A stretch of DNA of 64,000 nucleotides from Shinella sp032095155 (GTDB taxonomy: Bacteria; Pseudomonadota; Alphaproteobacteria; Rhizobiales; Rhizobiaceae), in assembly GCF_049199905.1 (NCBI RefSeq), contig NZ_JBLZPK010000008.1, positions 1 to 64,000 on the forward strand, written 5' to 3'. A program made the position numbers and the translations under genes. The notes under the pieces were generated by a model. It was not told where the DNA came from, made no database searches, and worked only from the letters and a program-made list of their open reading frames with translations. Position 1 is the first letter of the stretch. Each line of letters starts with the position of its first letter. Shown piece after piece: positions 19,466 through 28,032 of the stretch.

Positions 19466-19956
19466 GGGCGGTTTCCCTCCTTGTCGCGGGCGCGGCGGTG
19501 CAGCGGCTTTTCTTGCAATGCATCCTCCATCTGATCGAGCCGGTCGAGAAGGCTGCCATCGAGGGCGTCGCAGACCTCGCGCACCGCTGCCTCGATCGCC
19601 GGCCAGATTTCCCGTTTCGAGCGGGTGATCAGCGCCGCCCCTTCCGGTGTCAGCGAGAGACGGCGAATGCGCTGGTCGCCCTTTTCTTTCCGTGCGGTGA
19701 GGTAGCCGGCCTCCGCCAGCAGGCCCGCCGCACGGGTGACGCCCGGCTGGGTGACGCCGAGCGCCTCCGCGAGATCGCCGATGGACAGCGGCCCCAGCCG
19801 ATCGATGGCCGCGAGCAACGGGTACTGCCCGGCCTGCAGGTCTACGTCCATATGTTCCATGATACGCTGGGTATCCGCCTGCACCTGCTCGCCGATGCGC
19901 TTGAGACGGCTGCCGAGGCAGAGATAGCCAAGCGCCCTTACAATATCGTCCGTCAT
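19462..19956 (-). CDS. MarR family transcriptional regulator
   Basis: 164 residues from the ATG at 19956. The winged helix-turn-helix is about residues 45-115 (IGDLAEALGVTQPGVTRAAG, then a basic wing KEKGDQRIRRLSLT). The frame extends to 20010, but that segment contains the palindromic operator candidate, so the inner start is preferred. It is first in a two-gene unit with the GNAT gene and divergent from arsC. Confidence 0.83.
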   Translation of the reverse strand: MTDDIVRALGYLCLGSRLKRIGEQVQADTQRIMEHMDVDLQAGQYPLLAAIDRLGPLSIGDLAEALGVTQPGVTRAAGLLAEAGYLTARKEKGDQRIRRLSLTPEGAALITRSKREIWPAIEAAVREVCDALDGSLLDRLDQMEDALQEKPLHRRARDKEGNRP

Positions 19957-19972
19957 AACTTCATTCCCATTT

Positions 19973-19988
19973 ATATAACAAGTTATAT
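19973..19988. promoter_or_regulatory. Palindrome upstream of marR, candidate MarR operator
   Basis: ATATAAC-AA-GTTATAT, a perfect 7-bp inverted repeat, 17 bases before the regulator start and about 98 bases before arsC. AT-rich palindromes of this size are typical autoregulatory MarR sites. Confidence 0.65.
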
Positions 19989-20085
19989 TACTGCTTATGC
20001 GACTCGTCAAGACGTACCCTGCTTGACGATTGCCGCACGACGCCTATGCCTTCCCACACAAGTGCTTGAGAAAGGGCCGGCGACC

Positions 20086-20508
20086 ATGGACGCAACGATC
20101 TATCACAATCCGAAATGCGGCACCTCGCGCAACACGCTGGCGCTCATCCGCAATGCCGGCCTGGAGCCGAAGGTCATCGACTATCTCGCGACCCCGCCAT
20201 CCAAGACGGAGCTGTCGGCAATAATCGCAGCGGCAGGACTGACCGTCCGCGCGGCGCTGCGCGAGAAAGACACGCCCTATGCATCGCTCGGCCTTGCCGA
20301 CCCTGCCCTCTCCGACGATGCCCTGCTTGACCACATGATCGCCCAACCGATCCTCATCAACCGGCCCTTCGTCGTGACGCCGCTGGGTACACGGCTCTGC
20401 CGGCCGTCCGAAAAGGTGCTGGACATCCTTCCGGACACACACAAAGGCCCCTTCGCGAAAGAAGACGGCGAGAAGGTCATTGGCGAAGACGGTAAGCGTC
20501 TGGTCTAA
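20086..20508 (+). CDS. arsC: Arsenate reductase, glutaredoxin-dependent
   Basis: Reduces arsenate to arsenite with glutathione and glutaredoxin in the cytoplasm. It has 140 residues, collinear with plasmid R773 ArsC: IYHNPKCGTSRNTL with the catalytic Cys, then QPILINRPFVVTPLGTRLCR with the conserved arginines. The frame extends far upstream, but similarity begins at MDATIYHN. No arsenite efflux or arsR gene is adjacent, so it may be a stand-alone copy. Confidence 0.92.
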   Translation: MDATIYHNPKCGTSRNTLALIRNAGLEPKVIDYLATPPSKTELSAIIAAAGLTVRAALREKDTPYASLGLADPALSDDALLDHMIAQPILINRPFVVTPLGTRLCRPSEKVLDILPDTHKGPFAKEDGEKVIGEDGKRLV

Positions 20509-20514
20509 GACTGC

Positions 20515-21675
20515 TCACACCTCGGCGGGCAGCCTGTTGACGGCAAGCCCGAACGCCCTGCGCAGCCGGGCCTCGCTTTGCCGCGCGAAATCCTGTGCCA
20601 TGCGCCGCCCCCGCTGCGCATCGCGCGGCGGCAACGGGCCGGCGAGGCGCAAGGCGACACCCTCCGCCGTCGCGGCGACATGCGGGATGTTTTCGATGAC
20701 CGCGAGGCGGTGCGCCAACGATCCCTCCCGCACGACGACGGGAATGCCGAGCTGCGCCGCCCGCCCCAAAACCCCGGTGGCGTGATCGCCTGACGGCGGA
20801 TAGAGGCACCAGACCGCATCGCTCGCCGCATAGGCGCCGAGTAGCTCGGCATCCGAGAGGGCCCTATCGACCACCACCCCGCCCGCCGCGCGGAACGCGT
20901 CGGCGCAATGGGCCAGTCCCCGTTCCACCCGGCCGCAAGCGATGAAGCGGAAACGGTCGCGCAGCGCCGCACAACATCCATAACTTTCACTGAAAAGCGC
21001 AAACCCCTTGCGCGCGCTTTGCCGGCCAAGGGACGTCAGGACCAGACGGTCACCCGGCTGCCGTTCGCGCCGCAGGTGGTCCACCGCCTCACGCTCTTCA
21101 TCCGTAAGATCCCAGAGTTCGATATCGTAAATCCAGTCCTTTGCAACGAAAGCGGCCGCCGGAAGCACCGTGAAGGGAAGGATCGTCAGCGTCTGAACCG
21201 CATCCAGCCGCTTGAGCCCGTGCAGCAGTCTGCGCTTGATCCGGCAGCGCCAGCGCTTTGACGCGACAAGCGGCAGGGGACGCAAAAGCAATCCCGCCGT
21301 CCGCCTGCCAACGACCGCACGCAACAGGCAGAGGACGACATAGGAAAGGAAAGCCTCCTCGATCATCAGGAAAAGCACGGGGCCGCGCGACAGAAGGATC
21401 TCACCCAGACCAGCCCGCCGGGTACCGAACAACCGATCCAATGTGCGAAGATAGGCGGGCCGGCGGCCGGCTGGCGCGGCGCCGTAAACCCGTAGCGGTT
21501 CAGGCCGCTGCGCCGGCCGAGCCGTCCACGCCCAACGGAACCAGCTGTTTGCCGGCTTCCGTCCGTCTTCCGCCGCCAGATCCGTTCGCACAGACGGACC
21601 TGCTGCGACCGGCCCATTTGTGCCTGCCCGCATGGGTCTTCCCCCGAAGATGACTGCAAAGCGTTCCGTGCTCAT
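20515..21675 (-). CDS. Glycosyltransferase-like protein (group 1 type)
   Basis: About 386 residues. The C-terminal half has the layout of a GT-B glycosyltransferase: LVLTSLGRQSARKGFALFSE, FRFIACGRV, then LSDAELLGAYAASDAVWCLY and DHATGVLGRAAQLGIPVVV, which matches the nucleotide-sugar-binding region. The N-terminal half is less clear and contains a hydrophobic stretch (FLSYVVLCLLRAVV). The start is uncertain: ATG at 21675 without a strong ribosome site; the frame is open to 21768. It is convergent with arsC. Donor and acceptor unknown. Confidence 0.62.
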   Translation of the reverse strand: MSTERFAVIFGGRPMRAGTNGPVAAGPSVRTDLAAEDGRKPANSWFRWAWTARPAQRPEPLRVYGAAPAGRRPAYLRTLDRLFGTRRAGLGEILLSRGPVLFLMIEEAFLSYVVLCLLRAVVGRRTAGLLLRPLPLVASKRWRCRIKRRLLHGLKRLDAVQTLTILPFTVLPAAAFVAKDWIYDIELWDLTDEEREAVDHLRRERQPGDRLVLTSLGRQSARKGFALFSESYGCCAALRDRFRFIACGRVERGLAHCADAFRAAGGVVVDRALSDAELLGAYAASDAVWCLYPPSGDHATGVLGRAAQLGIPVVVREGSLAHRLAVIENIPHVAATAEGVALRLAGPLPPRDAQRGRRMAQDFARQSEARLRRAFGLAVNRLPAEV

Positions 21676-21959
21676 CTGCCCGGAAAGACGTTTCTTGCCG
21701 CAGGCGCAATTGCGCCCGCGCGTTCTCAAATCCGCATGCGCGTCGGGTCGAAAACCGCCCGGAAACACAACCTAATCGTTAATAATATTAACCTTAGCGT
21801 GCTTATTTGAGAATACAAGCGGGGGCATGCAACCTCGCGTCACGTTTTGAAAACGCGATGGACATCCGCAGATAGATTTTTGAGCCACCCCACCCCATCG
21901 CTTGCCGCTCCAGCGCCGAGGGTTCATAAAGGCCGGGAACCGACCACCAAGGACGAAGG

Positions 21960-22976
21960 ATGAACCTCAAGGAATTTGCCGCTCGCATCGGCCTGTCCCA
22001 GACGACGGTAAGCCGTGCAATGAGCGGATATCCGGAGGTGAAACCCGAGACGCGCACCCGTGTGCTGGACGCCGCCGAACGGCTGGGCTACCGGCCGAAT
22101 AACAGCGCGCAGCGATTGGCAACCGGCCGGGCCGGCGCGATCGGTATCGTTTTTCAGGGCGGCGGGCGGTTCGGGCCGCATTCCAGCGAATTCATGGGCG
22201 GCCTTTCGACACGGCTTCAGAAAGACGGCATCGATATTCTCGTCTCGACCGTCGAGACGGACGAGGACGAGGCCGCCGCCTATCGAAGGCTCGCGGCCAG
22301 CAAGCGCGTGGATGCGGTGATCGTGCATACGCCCGCCTGCACGGATGCCCGCATCGCGCTTCTGCAAACACTCGGCCTGCCCTTCGTGGTGCACGGGCGC
22401 AGCGAGGCCAAAAAACCCTTCGCCTTTCTCGACATCGACAATTTCGGCGCCATCGAAACGGCGACCCGCCACCTTGCCGATCTCGGCCACCGCCGCATTG
22501 CTCTGATCAACGGCGACACCGTCAGCACCTATGCGCGCGACCGGAGCAACGGTTTTCACGCGGCACTTGCCGCTCGCGGCCTGCCGTTCGATCCCGATCT
22601 GACAGGCCATGGCGAATTCACCGACGAGACCGGTTTCCGTCTGATGCAGGCCTTCCTCACCCTGCCCGCCCCGCCCACCGCGGTCATCGCGGGCTCGATG
22701 ATGTCGGCGCTCGGCGCGATGCGGGCGATCCGTATTGCGGGACTGACCGTCGGGCACGACGTCTCGCTCATCGCCCATGACGATGTGTTCCCCTATCTGA
22801 GCCCTGACAATCTCGTGCCCGGTGTCACCACGACGCAATCGCCGATCCGCGCGGCGGGCGAGCGGATCGGCGACATGGTCTTGCAGCTGTTGCGGGGGAA
22901 AGCGGTCGAGACCTTGCAGGAGGTATGGCCCGTCGAGTTCATCATCCGCGGCTCGACAGGTCCGGCGCCGGGCTGA
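21960..22976 (+). CDS. LacI family transcriptional regulator
   Basis: 338 residues. The N-terminal helix-turn-helix with hinge (MNLKEFAARIGLSQTTVSRA, then RLGYRPN) is followed by a periplasmic-binding-like sensor domain; LIAHDDVFPYLSPDNLVPGV is the usual family segment near the end. AAGGA lies 6 bases before the ATG. A palindrome CGTTTT-G-AAAACG at 21843-21855 may be its own operator. It is convergent with the oxidoreductase/ThuA pair, whose promoter carries a LacI-type operator at 24841-24860. Confidence 0.88.
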   Translation: MNLKEFAARIGLSQTTVSRAMSGYPEVKPETRTRVLDAAERLGYRPNNSAQRLATGRAGAIGIVFQGGGRFGPHSSEFMGGLSTRLQKDGIDILVSTVETDEDEAAAYRRLAASKRVDAVIVHTPACTDARIALLQTLGLPFVVHGRSEAKKPFAFLDIDNFGAIETATRHLADLGHRRIALINGDTVSTYARDRSNGFHAALAARGLPFDPDLTGHGEFTDETGFRLMQAFLTLPAPPTAVIAGSMMSALGAMRAIRIAGLTVGHDVSLIAHDDVFPYLSPDNLVPGVTTTQSPIRAAGERIGDMVLQLLRGKAVETLQEVWPVEFIIRGSTGPAPG

Positions 22977-22978
22977 TC

Positions 22979-24022
22979 TCAGACCTTCATTTCCCGGCGC
23001 TCCTTCTCGGTCTCGATGGCGAGATCGAGGATTTTTTGCAGTTCCGCGGCATGGCGGAAGCCGGGCTCGACCTGTTCGCCGGCCGAAACCGCCGCCGCGA
23101 AACGCTGGTAGTTCGTCGGCACCGTGCCGGCATCGAGGTCTCGCCATATGGCCTTCTCGACATCCTCGCCCAGGCAACCGCGCAACTGCGAACCCTCGGT
23201 CGAATGGATGACCTCCAGCGCGCCCTTGTCGCCATGCATGCGCAGGCGAAGCTCGTTGAGATGGCCGGTCGCCCAGCGGCTGGAATGGATGACGCCGAGC
23301 GCGCCATTGGCGAAATCGACGGTCATGGTGAAGCTGTCATTGGCATCGAGATCATATTCGCCGATGCGATTGTCTGGCGCCTTGTCGAAAGCCTTCATCC
23401 GGGCGAAGACGTGCTCCACATCGCTGCCGGCGCCGTAGCTGGCAAAGTCGAGAATATGGATGCCGACATCGCCGAGCACGCCGTTCGAGCCATGCCGGGT
23501 GGAGAGCCGCCAGAGCCATTGGCTCTCCGTCGCCCAGTTGCCCCAGGCCTTGGAAACGAGCCAGCTTTGCAGATAAGACGCCTCGACATGCCGCACGCGA
23601 CCGATTTCGCCCGCCAGCACCATTTCGCGTGCCTTCTGCAAGGGCGCGACGTTGCGGTAGGTGAGGTTCACCATGGTGACGAGGCTGGAGGCTTCCGCTG
23701 CCCGTGCCATCTCGTCGGCCTTGGCGTAATTTTCCGCCAGCGGCTTTTCGCACATGACATGTTTTCCCGCCGCCAGCAGCGCCAGCGTCGTCGGGTGGTG
23801 CGCGCGGTCGGGCGTCACATTGGTCGCCGCGTCGAAATCGCCCCAGGCGATCGCCTCTTCCAGCGAGGTGAAGACGTTGGGAATGCCGTGTGTCTCGGCG
23901 AAGGCTTTCGCCCGCGACGGATCGACATCGACCGCGCCGACCAGTTCGACGCCGTCGATTGCGGCAAAATGCTGGGCATGGCTGTTGGCCATGCCGCCGG
24001 TTCCAAGAACGAGAAGACGCAT
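22979..24022 (-). CDS. Gfo/Idh/MocA family oxidoreductase
   Basis: 347 residues. An N-terminal Rossmann fold (LLVLGTGGMANSHAQHF), the EKPLAEN lysine motif near 95, and a C-terminal beta-sheet domain. It follows the ThuA-like gene by 7 bases, the same pairing as thuA-thuB in Sinorhizobium, where the products convert disaccharides to 3-keto derivatives. It probably oxidises a sugar or glycoside with NAD(P). Exact substrate unknown. Confidence 0.85.
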   Translation of the reverse strand: MRLLVLGTGGMANSHAQHFAAIDGVELVGAVDVDPSRAKAFAETHGIPNVFTSLEEAIAWGDFDAATNVTPDRAHHPTTLALLAAGKHVMCEKPLAENYAKADEMARAAEASSLVTMVNLTYRNVAPLQKAREMVLAGEIGRVRHVEASYLQSWLVSKAWGNWATESQWLWRLSTRHGSNGVLGDVGIHILDFASYGAGSDVEHVFARMKAFDKAPDNRIGEYDLDANDSFTMTVDFANGALGVIHSSRWATGHLNELRLRMHGDKGALEVIHSTEGSQLRGCLGEDVEKAIWRDLDAGTVPTNYQRFAAAVSAGEQVEPGFRHAAELQKILDLAIETEKERREMKV

Positions 24023-24029
24023 GAAAACC

Positions 24030-24815
24030 TCAGCGATACCCGGCTTCGCCGGCCTGGTGGAGTCTCGGGCCGCGCTCGACGATGGGCTCCAGCGCCGCTT
24101 CGACGGGTACGTTCGGTGCGTCGTGGATTGCCGTATAGGTGCCCCGCGGGTTGAAGGCCCATTTCACGCCGTTGACCAGGACCTTCTGCACATTGGCATC
24201 GTGGTAGGTCGGATAGGTCTCGTGGCCAGGACGGAAGTAGAAGATATTGCCGGCGCCGCGGCGCCAGGTCAGGCCCGAACGGAACACCTCGCCACCGGCA
24301 AACCACGAGATGAACACTGTCTCCAGCGGCTCGGGAACGGAAAACTGCTCGCCGTACATTTCCTCGTTTTCGAGAACGAAATTGTCGCCGAGGCCTTCGG
24401 TAATCGGGTGGCGCGGATTGATGTTCCACAGACGCTCGCGCTCGCCGGCCTCCCGCCATTTCAGCGCGCAGGGCGTGCCCATCAGCCGCTTGAAAATCTT
24501 CGAGAAATGGCCGGAATGCAGGACGAGAAGGCCCATGCCCTCCCAGACGCGCTTTGCGACACGCTCGACCACCGCGTCGTCGACGGCGCCGTGATCCTTG
24601 TGGCCCCACCAGATGAGCACGTCCGTCTCGGCAAGGCGCGCCTCCGTCAGGCCGTGTTCCGGTTCCTGCAAGGTCGCGGTCGTCGCCGAAATTGCGGGGT
24701 CCGTGTTCAGCGCGTCGGCGATCGTGTTGTGCATGCCGTTCGGATAGATCGAGCGGACGATCTCGTTCGTCTGCTCGTGGATGTTCTCACCCCATACGAT
24801 GGTGCGGATTGCCAT
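24030..24815 (-). CDS. ThuA-like protein (sugar utilisation, ThuA domain)
   Basis: 261 residues with one ThuA/glutamine-amidotransferase-like fold: TIVWGENIHEQ at the start, DVLIWWGHKDHG near 70, VLHSGHFSKIF near 100, and RPGHETYPTYHD near 220 with the conserved His. Founders of the family act in trehalose/sucrose metabolism. A GAGAGG ribosome site precedes the ATG. It is first in a two-gene unit with the oxidoreductase and is preceded by a LacI-type operator candidate. Confidence 0.83.
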   Translation of the reverse strand: MAIRTIVWGENIHEQTNEIVRSIYPNGMHNTIADALNTDPAISATTATLQEPEHGLTEARLAETDVLIWWGHKDHGAVDDAVVERVAKRVWEGMGLLVLHSGHFSKIFKRLMGTPCALKWREAGERERLWNINPRHPITEGLGDNFVLENEEMYGEQFSVPEPLETVFISWFAGGEVFRSGLTWRRGAGNIFYFRPGHETYPTYHDANVQKVLVNGVKWAFNPRGTYTAIHDAPNVPVEAALEPIVERGPRLHQAGEAGYR

Positions 24816-24840
24816 GGGTCTTCACCTCTCGAAGCCGTAA

Positions 24841-24860
24841 AATTGAAAGCGGTTTCAATT
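24841..24860. promoter_or_regulatory. LacI-family operator candidate upstream of the ThuA-like gene
   Basis: AATTGAAA-GCGG-TTTCAATT, perfect 8-bp arms around a GC centre, 26 bases before the ThuA-like start. The TGAAA..CG..TTTCA core is the classical LacI-family operator form. The obvious candidate to bind is the LacI regulator at the other end of this locus. Confidence 0.78.
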
Positions 24861-24925
24861 CGACGGAATCGATAAGGCCCGGCCCCGCTTTTGGCAAGCG
24901 GGGTCCGCTTCGATTTCAGCCTCTT

Positions 24926-25267
24926 TCAATGAAAAGTCGACTTGGAGAAAAGGTTCAGCACCAGCACGCCCGATATGATCAAGCCGAGGCCGGCAATGGC
25001 GGCGAAATCGAGCTTCTGGCCGAAGGCGAAGTAGCCGACGACCGAGATCAGCACGATGCCGAGGCCGCTCCAGATCGCATAGGCGATGCCGACAGGCACA
25101 TAGCGCAGGCTCCACGACAGGAAGAAGAAGGCGATGGCATAGCAGACGACCATCATCGTGGTCGGCACGATGCGCGTGAAATGCTGTGCGGCCTGCATGG
25201 CGGAGGTGCCGAGCACTTCGAAGACGATGGCAACGACGAGGACGGCATAGACGGTGGTGAGGTTCAT
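24926..25267 (-). CDS. emrE: Small multidrug resistance efflux protein (EmrE type)
   Basis: Proton-coupled exporter of quaternary cations, acting as a dimer in the inner membrane. It has 113 residues and four membrane helices. The membrane-embedded Glu17 (FEVLGTSAM) matches Glu14 of EmrE. GIAYAIWSGLGIVLIS and the C-terminal LNLFSKSTFH are close to E. coli EmrE. It follows the TetR gene by 38 bases in the same direction. The frame is open beyond the start, but similarity begins at MNLTTVYA. Confidence 0.9.
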   Translation of the reverse strand: MNLTTVYAVLVVAIVFEVLGTSAMQAAQHFTRIVPTTMMVVCYAIAFFFLSWSLRYVPVGIAYAIWSGLGIVLISVVGYFAFGQKLDFAAIAGLGLIISGVLVLNLFSKSTFH

Positions 25268-25305
25268 GGGTCTGTCTCCGGCGCGGCGGCGCCCAAAAAA
25301 TCCGG

Positions 25306-25866
25306 TCAGAGGCGTGAGATCGCCAGTAGCTTGTCCATCATCGCGGCGCGCGTTGCGGCATCCATGCTCGGCGAGCCGAGCAGATCGGCAAGCCAGAGAC
25401 CATCCACCGCATAGCGCACAAGCATCGTATCGAGCGCCGAGTCCGTGCCGACATTTTCCTGGAGGTGGCGGTCCACCCATTGTCGCCAGCGTTCGCGCAG
25501 ATGCGGCTCGGAAATCAGCGCGATCGTCAGCACCTGCCACTTCTCGCCATCCGCCATGCCCTCGGGCTGGAAGAACACCGCGATATAGGCGCGGGTGAAG
25601 CGGCCCTTCGGCTCGGGATCGTCGCGCATCTTCTCCGCCAACGCCTGGTCGAGCTTGTCGGTGAGATCGGCGAAGAGGCCATCGAGCAACGACAGCTTGT
25701 TGGGAAAGTGATGCAGCAGCCCGCCCTTGCTGACCCCTGCGGCCTGCGAGACCGCGTCGAGCGTTACGCTCCCCGGCCCCTTCTCGAGCGACAGTTTCGC
25801 CGCGACCTCCAGCAATTGCTGGCGGACGGCTTCGGGGTGTTTCTTGCGGTGATGTGCCTGGCTCAT
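25306..25866 (-). CDS. TetR family transcriptional regulator
   Basis: 186 residues. The N-terminal TetR helix-turn-helix covers about 12-58 (VTLDAVSQAAGVSKGGLLHH); the C-terminal ligand domain is of the TetR_C-type found beside SMR pumps. It is first in a unit with emrE, which it very probably represses. The ATG at 25866 precedes a palindromic operator candidate by 12 bases. Confidence 0.87.
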   Translation of the reverse strand: MSQAHHRKKHPEAVRQQLLEVAAKLSLEKGPGSVTLDAVSQAAGVSKGGLLHHFPNKLSLLDGLFADLTDKLDQALAEKMRDDPEPKGRFTRAYIAVFFQPEGMADGEKWQVLTIALISEPHLRERWRQWVDRHLQENVGTDSALDTMLVRYAVDGLWLADLLGSPSMDAATRAAMMDKLLAISRL

Positions 25867-25877
25867 TCATAAAACAT

Positions 25878-25891
25878 ACCGTCTGGACGGT
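25878..25891. promoter_or_regulatory. Palindrome upstream of tetR-emrE, candidate TetR operator
   Basis: ACCGTC-TG-GACGGT, perfect 6-bp arms, immediately before the TetR start. The placement would allow autorepression of the tetR-emrE unit. The palindrome is seen, binding is inferred. Confidence 0.68.
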
Positions 25892-25990
25892 TTCTTGTCA
25901 ATGAGCGGAAATACCGGCCTTTGACACGCTTCGTCGCACCGGGCTGGCGCGGCATTGCCTGCGGCAGACCACGGCGCTAAGACCTGAACC

Positions 25991-26407
25991 ATGACGGAGA
26001 CGAACGAGAACCAGAGCCAACAGGGCGAGACGGTCACGCTTTACGAGGCGATCGGCGGCGATGCGGCTGTGCGTGCCCTGACGCGCCGCTTCTACGAACT
26101 GATGGACATAGTGCCGGAAGCCGCGCGCTGCCGCGCCATTCACCCGCCGAATCTCTCCGGCAGCGAGGAAAAGCTCTACGAATATCTGACGGGCTGGCTC
26201 GGAGGTCCGCCGCTCTATACGGACAAACGCGGCCACCCCATGCTGCGCCGCCGCCATTTCGCGGCTCCGATCGGCCCGGCCGAGCGCGACGAATGGCTGC
26301 TCTGCTTCGTGCGGGCGCTGGAAGAGACGGTGCCGAGCGAAGGGCTGCGCAAGATCATTCTCGAGCCCGTCACGCGGCTCGCGCACCATATGCAGAACCA
26401 GGAATAG
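25991..26407 (+). CDS. Group II truncated hemoglobin
   Basis: 138 residues, a 2-on-2 globin of the TrHbO/group II class. TLYEAIGGDAAVRALTRRFY holds the B-helix Tyr region, GGPPLYTDKRGHPMLRRRHF holds the proximal His region, and Trp in DEWLLCF corresponds to the G8 Trp of this group. It binds heme and oxygen or NO; the likely role is NO/oxygen handling. It lies 8 bases before the DUF423 gene and beside the heme locus. Confidence 0.88.
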   Translation: MTETNENQSQQGETVTLYEAIGGDAAVRALTRRFYELMDIVPEAARCRAIHPPNLSGSEEKLYEYLTGWLGGPPLYTDKRGHPMLRRRHFAAPIGPAERDEWLLCFVRALEETVPSEGLRKIILEPVTRLAHHMQNQE

Positions 26408-26415
26408 GAAACCCC

Positions 26416-26781
26416 ATGTCGTTTTCGCTGCGCTCCGCCAGCCTTCTCGTCGCCGGCCTGATGGGCCTGACCGGCGTCGTCACCGCGGCTGCGGCCTCCC
26501 ATGGCAGCGATCCGCGCCTGATGGCGGGCGCGTCGGCCATGTGCCTTGCCCATGCACCGGCGCTGATCGCGCTCTATGCAGCATGGCCATCGATGCGCGC
26601 CGCGCCCTTCGCCGCGCTCCTGCTGGCGCTCGGGACCGCGCTTTTCGCCGGTGATCTCGTCTTCCGCCATTCAACGGGATACGGGCTCTTTCCGATGTCG
26701 GCGCCCACGGGTGGCGTGATCATGATGGCGGGATGGTTGACGGTCGCGCTCGCGCCGTTCCTGCCGAAAAAAGACGGCTGA
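26416..26781 (+). CDS. DUF423 small membrane protein
   Basis: 121 residues with four hydrophobic segments and the family features GLTGVVTAAAASHG near the start and a C-terminal PTGGVIMMAGWLTVAL. The start is placed after the globin stop, with AGGAA upstream. It is probably co-transcribed with the truncated hemoglobin. The function of DUF423 proteins is unknown. Confidence 0.82.
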   Translation: MSFSLRSASLLVAGLMGLTGVVTAAAASHGSDPRLMAGASAMCLAHAPALIALYAAWPSMRAAPFAALLLALGTALFAGDLVFRHSTGYGLFPMSAPTGGVIMMAGWLTVALAPFLPKKDG

Positions 26782-26789
26782 GACGAACC

Positions 26790-27104
26790 TCAGGCACCTT
26801 CGACGACGCTGAAACCTTCGAATTTCGGCGGGCCGAGATAGATGGCCTTGTTGTCGGCGGCATTCTTGTGCGCGGCGCGAAAATTCTCCGATTTCGTCCA
26901 GGCGACGAAATCGTCCTTGCTCGCCCAGACCGAATGGGAGGCGAAGAGGGTAAAGCCCTCCTCGGCATTGGTATCGCCCCGCAGCAGGTGGAAGGACTGG
27001 AAGCCCGGCATCTCGGCCAGGCTCGAATCCCGCCCCTTCCAGATGGCCTCGAAAGCCTCTTCGTGGCCGATGGCAATGCGGAAGCGGTTCATGGCGAAGA
27101 ACAT
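26790..27104 (-). CDS. hmuQ: Heme-degrading monooxygenase (IsdG/HmuQ family)
   Basis: Cleaves heme to release iron. It has 104 residues, an antibiotic-biosynthesis-monooxygenase fold. The IsdG catalytic triad is in place: Asn6 (MNRF), Trp69 and His79 in a VWASKDDFVAWTKSE / NFRAAH segment that parallels Staphylococcus IsdG. The internal ATG at 27092 is an alternative start. It lies 14 bases downstream of a small gene that is coupled to a DUF2325 gene behind an iron box, so the three probably form one iron-responsive unit. Position near hmuSTUV supports the assignment. Confidence 0.82.
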   Translation of the reverse strand: MFFAMNRFRIAIGHEEAFEAIWKGRDSSLAEMPGFQSFHLLRGDTNAEEGFTLFASHSVWASKDDFVAWTKSENFRAAHKNAADNKAIYLGPPKFEGFSVVEGA

Positions 27105-27118
27105 GGAAGACCCTGAGG

Positions 27119-27388
27119 TTAGAGGGAATCCCGCCGGACATGGCGCGGTGCCGGGAAGGCTACGACATTGTCGTTGCGCGCTTCAAGCCCATGCGTGCCC
27201 TCGAAGCTTGCCGGCCGCGCCGGCGGACGGGCGCTCGCCAGCGGAAATTCCGTGACATTTTCGCTTTCCAGCATGTCCGCGCGGCGGGTCAGGAGGGCAT
27301 ACAATTCCGGCACCAGGCCGTCGCCGTTCTGTGCGGCCAGCTTGTGCAGGCCGATCATCATGAAGGCTTCGGGTCTTTCGTCACTCAC
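27119..27388 (-). CDS. Hypothetical 89-residue protein coupled to DUF2325 gene
   Basis: Starts at GTG 27388, whose first bases overlap the upstream TGA stop (GTGA), a typical coupled junction. The N-terminal half is amphipathic (MMIGLHKLAAQNGDGLVPEL, LLTRRADMLE); the C-terminal half is Pro/Ala/Arg-rich and low-complexity. No signal peptide or known domain. A longer frame upstream of the GTG is the shadow of the DUF2325 gene. It lies between DUF2325 and the heme monooxygenase. Confidence 0.65.
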   Translation of the reverse strand: MSDERPEAFMMIGLHKLAAQNGDGLVPELYALLTRRADMLESENVTEFPLASARPPARPASFEGTHGLEARNDNVVAFPAPRHVRRDSL

Positions 27389-28032
27389 TGCGCAGTGTCT
27401 CCCTGGCTCATGCTCTGCAGGGCGCGCTCGAAGGACGACTTGCTGCCGTTGCGCAGCGGCACGAAGGCCTTTTCCCACTTCTTGCAGCCCGTCTTCACGC
27501 GGATGCAGGCATCATGGCTGATACAGTCGATGGGGCAGAAGACGCAGTCGACCGAGGGCAGCACGTTGTCGATGCGCGACACCGCCTCGCGCAGGCCGCC
27601 GTCGTGGTGGATGAGGTTGGCGCCGTAGGAACTGGCGATCTGACGCAGATGCGCCACCTGGCAATCCCGGCCGCCGACATAGAGAAAGCTGCGCCCTTCG
27701 AGCCCCGCCTTGGCATCGGCCTTGTCGTCGGTTTCTGCCTCACGGCGGGCCTGCTGCTGCCTGTGCTTCTCGCGCATTGCCTTCCTCTCCGCTTCGCCGG
27801 TCCGGCGCTTGACTTTGCTGACTTCGACACCGCGCGGCGCTTGCGCTGCCTTCACTTCGACAGGCACAGCCGCTTGAACGGCCGGTGCGACCACGGGGGC
27901 ATTCTGCGCTGCCGCCGCCATCTGCTTCTTCAGCGCATTGAGCTGACGCTCCAGATCGGCGATCCGCCGGTCGCGCTCGGCAATCGCCGCCTTCAAGACC
28001 GCTTCGATGCGGCCAGCTGTCATTCCATTCAT
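27385..28032 (-). CDS. DUF2325 domain protein, cysteine-rich
   Basis: 215 residues. An N-terminal coiled coil (about 8-42), an Ala/Pro/Lys-rich linker (45-112), then a DUF2325 domain (about 114-205) beginning SFLYVGGRDCQVAHLRQIA. Six cysteines (124, 163, 166, 170, 176, 183) and His142-His143 could bind a metal or heme. AGGGGA precedes the ATG at 28032. It is first in the unit with the 89-residue protein and the heme monooxygenase and has an iron box about 90 bases upstream. The family has no settled function. Confidence 0.8.
   Translation of the reverse strand: MNGMTAGRIEAVLKAAIAERDRRIADLERQLNALKKQMAAAAQNAPVVAPAVQAAVPVEVKAAQAPRGVEVSKVKRRTGEAERKAMREKHRQQQARREAETDDKADAKAGLEGRSFLYVGGRDCQVAHLRQIASSYGANLIHHDGGLREAVSRIDNVLPSVDCVFCPIDCISHDACIRVKTGCKKWEKAFVPLRNGSKSSFERALQSMSQGDTAQ

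Noticed and set aside
21843..21855. CGTTTT-G-AAAACG upstream of the LacI gene as a separate operator
   Set aside because: Six-base arms and an odd centre unlike the LacI form at 24841; mentioned only with the gene.
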